Assembly: GCF_030156785.1 (NCBI RefSeq)
Contig: NZ_JASGLW010000012.1
Coordinates: 1 to 52,299 of the forward strand
Direction of reading: 5' to 3'
DNA length: 52,299 nucleotides
From: Methanohalophilus sp.
GTDB taxonomy: Archaea > Halobacteriota > Methanosarcinia > Methanosarcinales > Methanosarcinaceae
Shown piece after piece: positions 51,221 to 52,299 of the stretch. The notes under the pieces were generated by a model, which ran no database searches, was not told the origin of the DNA, and worked only from the letters and a program-made list of their open reading frames with translations. Each line of letters starts with the position of its first letter. Position 1 is the stretch's first letter. The position numbers were made by a program, and so were the translations under genes.

Positions 51221-51760
51221 TCAGTACCCTGTAGCTTCTGCAAATTCCCTGAGTATGAGTGGATCAGATGTCCCCCCTCTTATATGGAACACATAACTAC
51301 CGTTATTCCAAATATAGGCATAACGCTCAACTTCTTCTCCCTTATTTGTTACATGCCAGACAATACGGGTTACAAAGTGATCATTGATGGATTCTTCAAT
51401 AAACCTGTCACCTTTTGACATTGGCGGAAAAGTTGCTTTGTAGCGAGATACCAGATTTTCAGCATCATCTTCAGAAGGGGTTTCAACTGTGGTCACGTAA
51501 ATATCAAACCCGTCTCCCTTATAAATGCCCTCTGAGGATTCCACGAACTCGGATTCATTGCAGACACCATCGAGAACTTCACCTACAGAAAGCATTCTTG
51601 CTCCGAGATATTCAAATCCTGCTGGGATTTCTTTTAATACAACCACATCGGAAACATCCATTTCACCGGTTTTCTCTTCTCTGTCAGTATCAGTACATCC
51701 GGATACTGCCAGCATCACAAGTGTGAGCGATAACAATAGTGCAATAATTTTTGATTTCAT
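51221..51760 (-). CDS. Predicted lipoprotein
   Basis: A 179-residue protein with a signal peptide (MKSKIIALLLSLTLVMLAVS) ending in the lipobox AVSGC, so the mature protein would begin at Cys22 and be lipid-anchored outside the cell. The rest is a beta-rich domain (IPAGFEYLGARMLSVGE, RYAYIWNNGSYVFHIRGG). The family is not recognised. It lies just after the S-layer gene on the same strand, about 110 nt away. Confidence 0.72.
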   Translation of the reverse strand: MKSKIIALLLSLTLVMLAVSGCTDTDREEKTGEMDVSDVVVLKEIPAGFEYLGARMLSVGEVLDGVCNESEFVESSEGIYKGDGFDIYVTTVETPSEDDAENLVSRYKATFPPMSKGDRFIEESINDHFVTRIVWHVTNKGEEVERYAYIWNNGSYVFHIRGGTSDPLILREFAEATGY

Positions 51761-51824
51761 GGAATCACCTCAAGGAGAAAAGAATATTCAAAACAGTATT
51801 TAAAGTTTATCAGAAAAGTAAGTC

Positions 51825-51860
51825 AAAAAAGAAAAGGCTTAGAAGGGATTATTCCCTTCT
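51825..51860 (-). terminator. Terminator after the S-layer gene
   Basis: AGAAGGGA (51841-51848) and TCCCTTCT (51853-51860) form a perfect 8-bp stem with a 4-nt loop. The minus-strand transcript then runs into a T-rich stretch (CCTTTTCTTTTTTGAC, 51825-51840), the classic terminator layout. Confidence 0.7.
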
Positions 51861-51873
51861 AATTAATTTACGT

Positions 51874-52299
51874 TTAGTTCCTCCTCACGAGGTATGCTAC
51901 TGCAAGAAGACCTGCAACTGCGAAGATTGCTTCAAATCCAGGAACTGGCCATTCATCAGTTGTCTCGTTACCTTCATCCTCCACAGGTGGCTCTTCAGTT
52001 TCATCTGGAGTCTCATCTACTGGAGTTTCAATGGTATCGTTACCTTCTGTTTCGTTGTCAGTTACCTGCTCTTCTTCGTCAGTCTCTTCTTCTTCATCTG
52101 GCTGGGTTGTTTCCTCGCCTTCAATAGTCATTTCGACGAATGGATAATACCTGAGATCAGAGTTGTCAGCAGTCTTGAAGTACATTTCTCCTGCGATGTG
52201 GATAGTCTCATCCTCATCAAGTGAGATGTCATCAGTGTTGTAGTACTTGAGGTATTCTGTAGAACTGCTTTCGGTTCTTTCAAGTTCTCCACGTTCATC
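51874..52299 (-). CDS. C-terminal part of an S-layer-type surface protein (partial)
   Basis: The frame runs off the right end of the window; 141 codons are visible. It begins in a surface domain (RGELERTESSSTEYLKYYNT, DISLDEDETIHIAGEMYFKT, LRYYPFVEMTIEG) of the kind seen in Methanosarcina S-layer proteins. An acidic Thr/Pro/Glu stalk follows, then the PGF-CTERM sorting signal VPGFEAIFAVAGLLAVAYLV and a basic end RRN. PGF-CTERM tails are cut by archaeosortase and lipid-linked. The acidic stalk is low-complexity and likely glycosylated. Confidence 0.8.
   Translation of the reverse strand, partial: DERGELERTESSSTEYLKYYNTDDISLDEDETIHIAGEMYFKTADNSDLRYYPFVEMTIEGEETTQPDEEEETDEEEQVTDNETEGNDTIETPVDETPDETEEPPVEDEGNETTDEWPVPGFEAIFAVAGLLAVAYLVRRN

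Noticed and set aside
1-52299. CRISPR arrays, insertion sequences, att sites or rRNA genes
   Set aside because: I looked for regularly spaced repeats, transposase motifs, terminal inverted repeats and rRNA-like stretches and found none that hold up; the only RNA gene seen is the tRNA at 51034-51145.

Overview
The window looks like a chromosomal segment of a methylotrophic methanogenic archaeon of the Methanosarcinaceae (Methanohalophilus, Methanolobus or Methanococcoides type; I cannot choose between these genera). The evidence is methanogen-only genes (AtwA, methanogenesis marker 14, MfnB, an F420-binding FrhB-family protein), archaeal signatures (GGGP and DGGGP synthases, ribosomal protein L40e, archaeosine synthase, NrpR, GatCAB, CetZ, a bulge-helix-bulge tRNA intron, PGF-CTERM sorting) and near-absence of TAG as a stop codon. 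Two otherwise intact genes contain a single in-frame UAG, which fits a pyrrolysine-decoding lineage.

Layout. 1-535: leader region with no firm gene. 537-5286 (+): leuA, a TatD-like hydrolase with in-frame UAG, a metallo-beta-lactamase-fold hydrolase and a YgiQ-type radical SAM protein. 5342-7749 (-): a GlcD/GlcF-like oxidase pair. 7835-10175 (+): archaeosine synthase and a GNAT acetyltransferase with in-frame UAG. 10176-11035 (-): a UPF0058 protein and a previously uncalled 47-residue membrane peptide. 11254-14747 (+): leuD, leuB and a tetraether synthase-like radical SAM enzyme. 14955-23971 (-): NrpR, ABC1/UbiB kinase, phasin-like protein, AtwA, GGGP synthase, L40e and gatCAB. 24374-26897: divergent YHS-FrhB fusion and a radical SAM protein. 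27295-28667: small membrane protein facing an Mrr-like nuclease with a zinc ribbon. 28822-32130: thioredoxin, marker 14, DUF166, zinc ribbon and thymidylate kinase. 32183-34890: HisA-like protein, mfnB, a frameshifted gene remnant and the RNA-free RNase P HARP. 34892-37516: DGGGP synthase, nadX, nadC. 37605-40549: surface protein, CetZ-like tubulin and a PPC-domain protein. 40956-45416: enolase and DNA polymerase B. 45747-47673 (-): DUF134 regulator, DUF5320 and radical SAM operon behind a perfect 22-bp palindrome. 48290-50565 (-): a DUF2193-type protein and an aquaporin. 51034-51145: intron-containing tRNA-Met. 51221-52299 (-): a lipoprotein and the end of an S-layer protein.

How the genes work together. 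Themes are leucine synthesis (leuA, leuDB; leuC is not here), ether-lipid construction (GGGP synthase, DGGGP synthase, tetraether synthase), methanogenesis support (AtwA, marker 14, methanofuran synthesis), NAD synthesis (nadX, nadC), tRNA processing and modification (HARP, ArcS, GatCAB) and cell-surface or cell-shape functions. The observations most worth following are the two UAG-interrupted genes seen against window-wide TAG avoidance, the palindrome over the DUF134 promoter, the CTG start proposed for GGGP synthase, the strongly signposted 47-residue membrane peptide, the frameshifted gene upstream of HARP, and paired repeats around two promoters.
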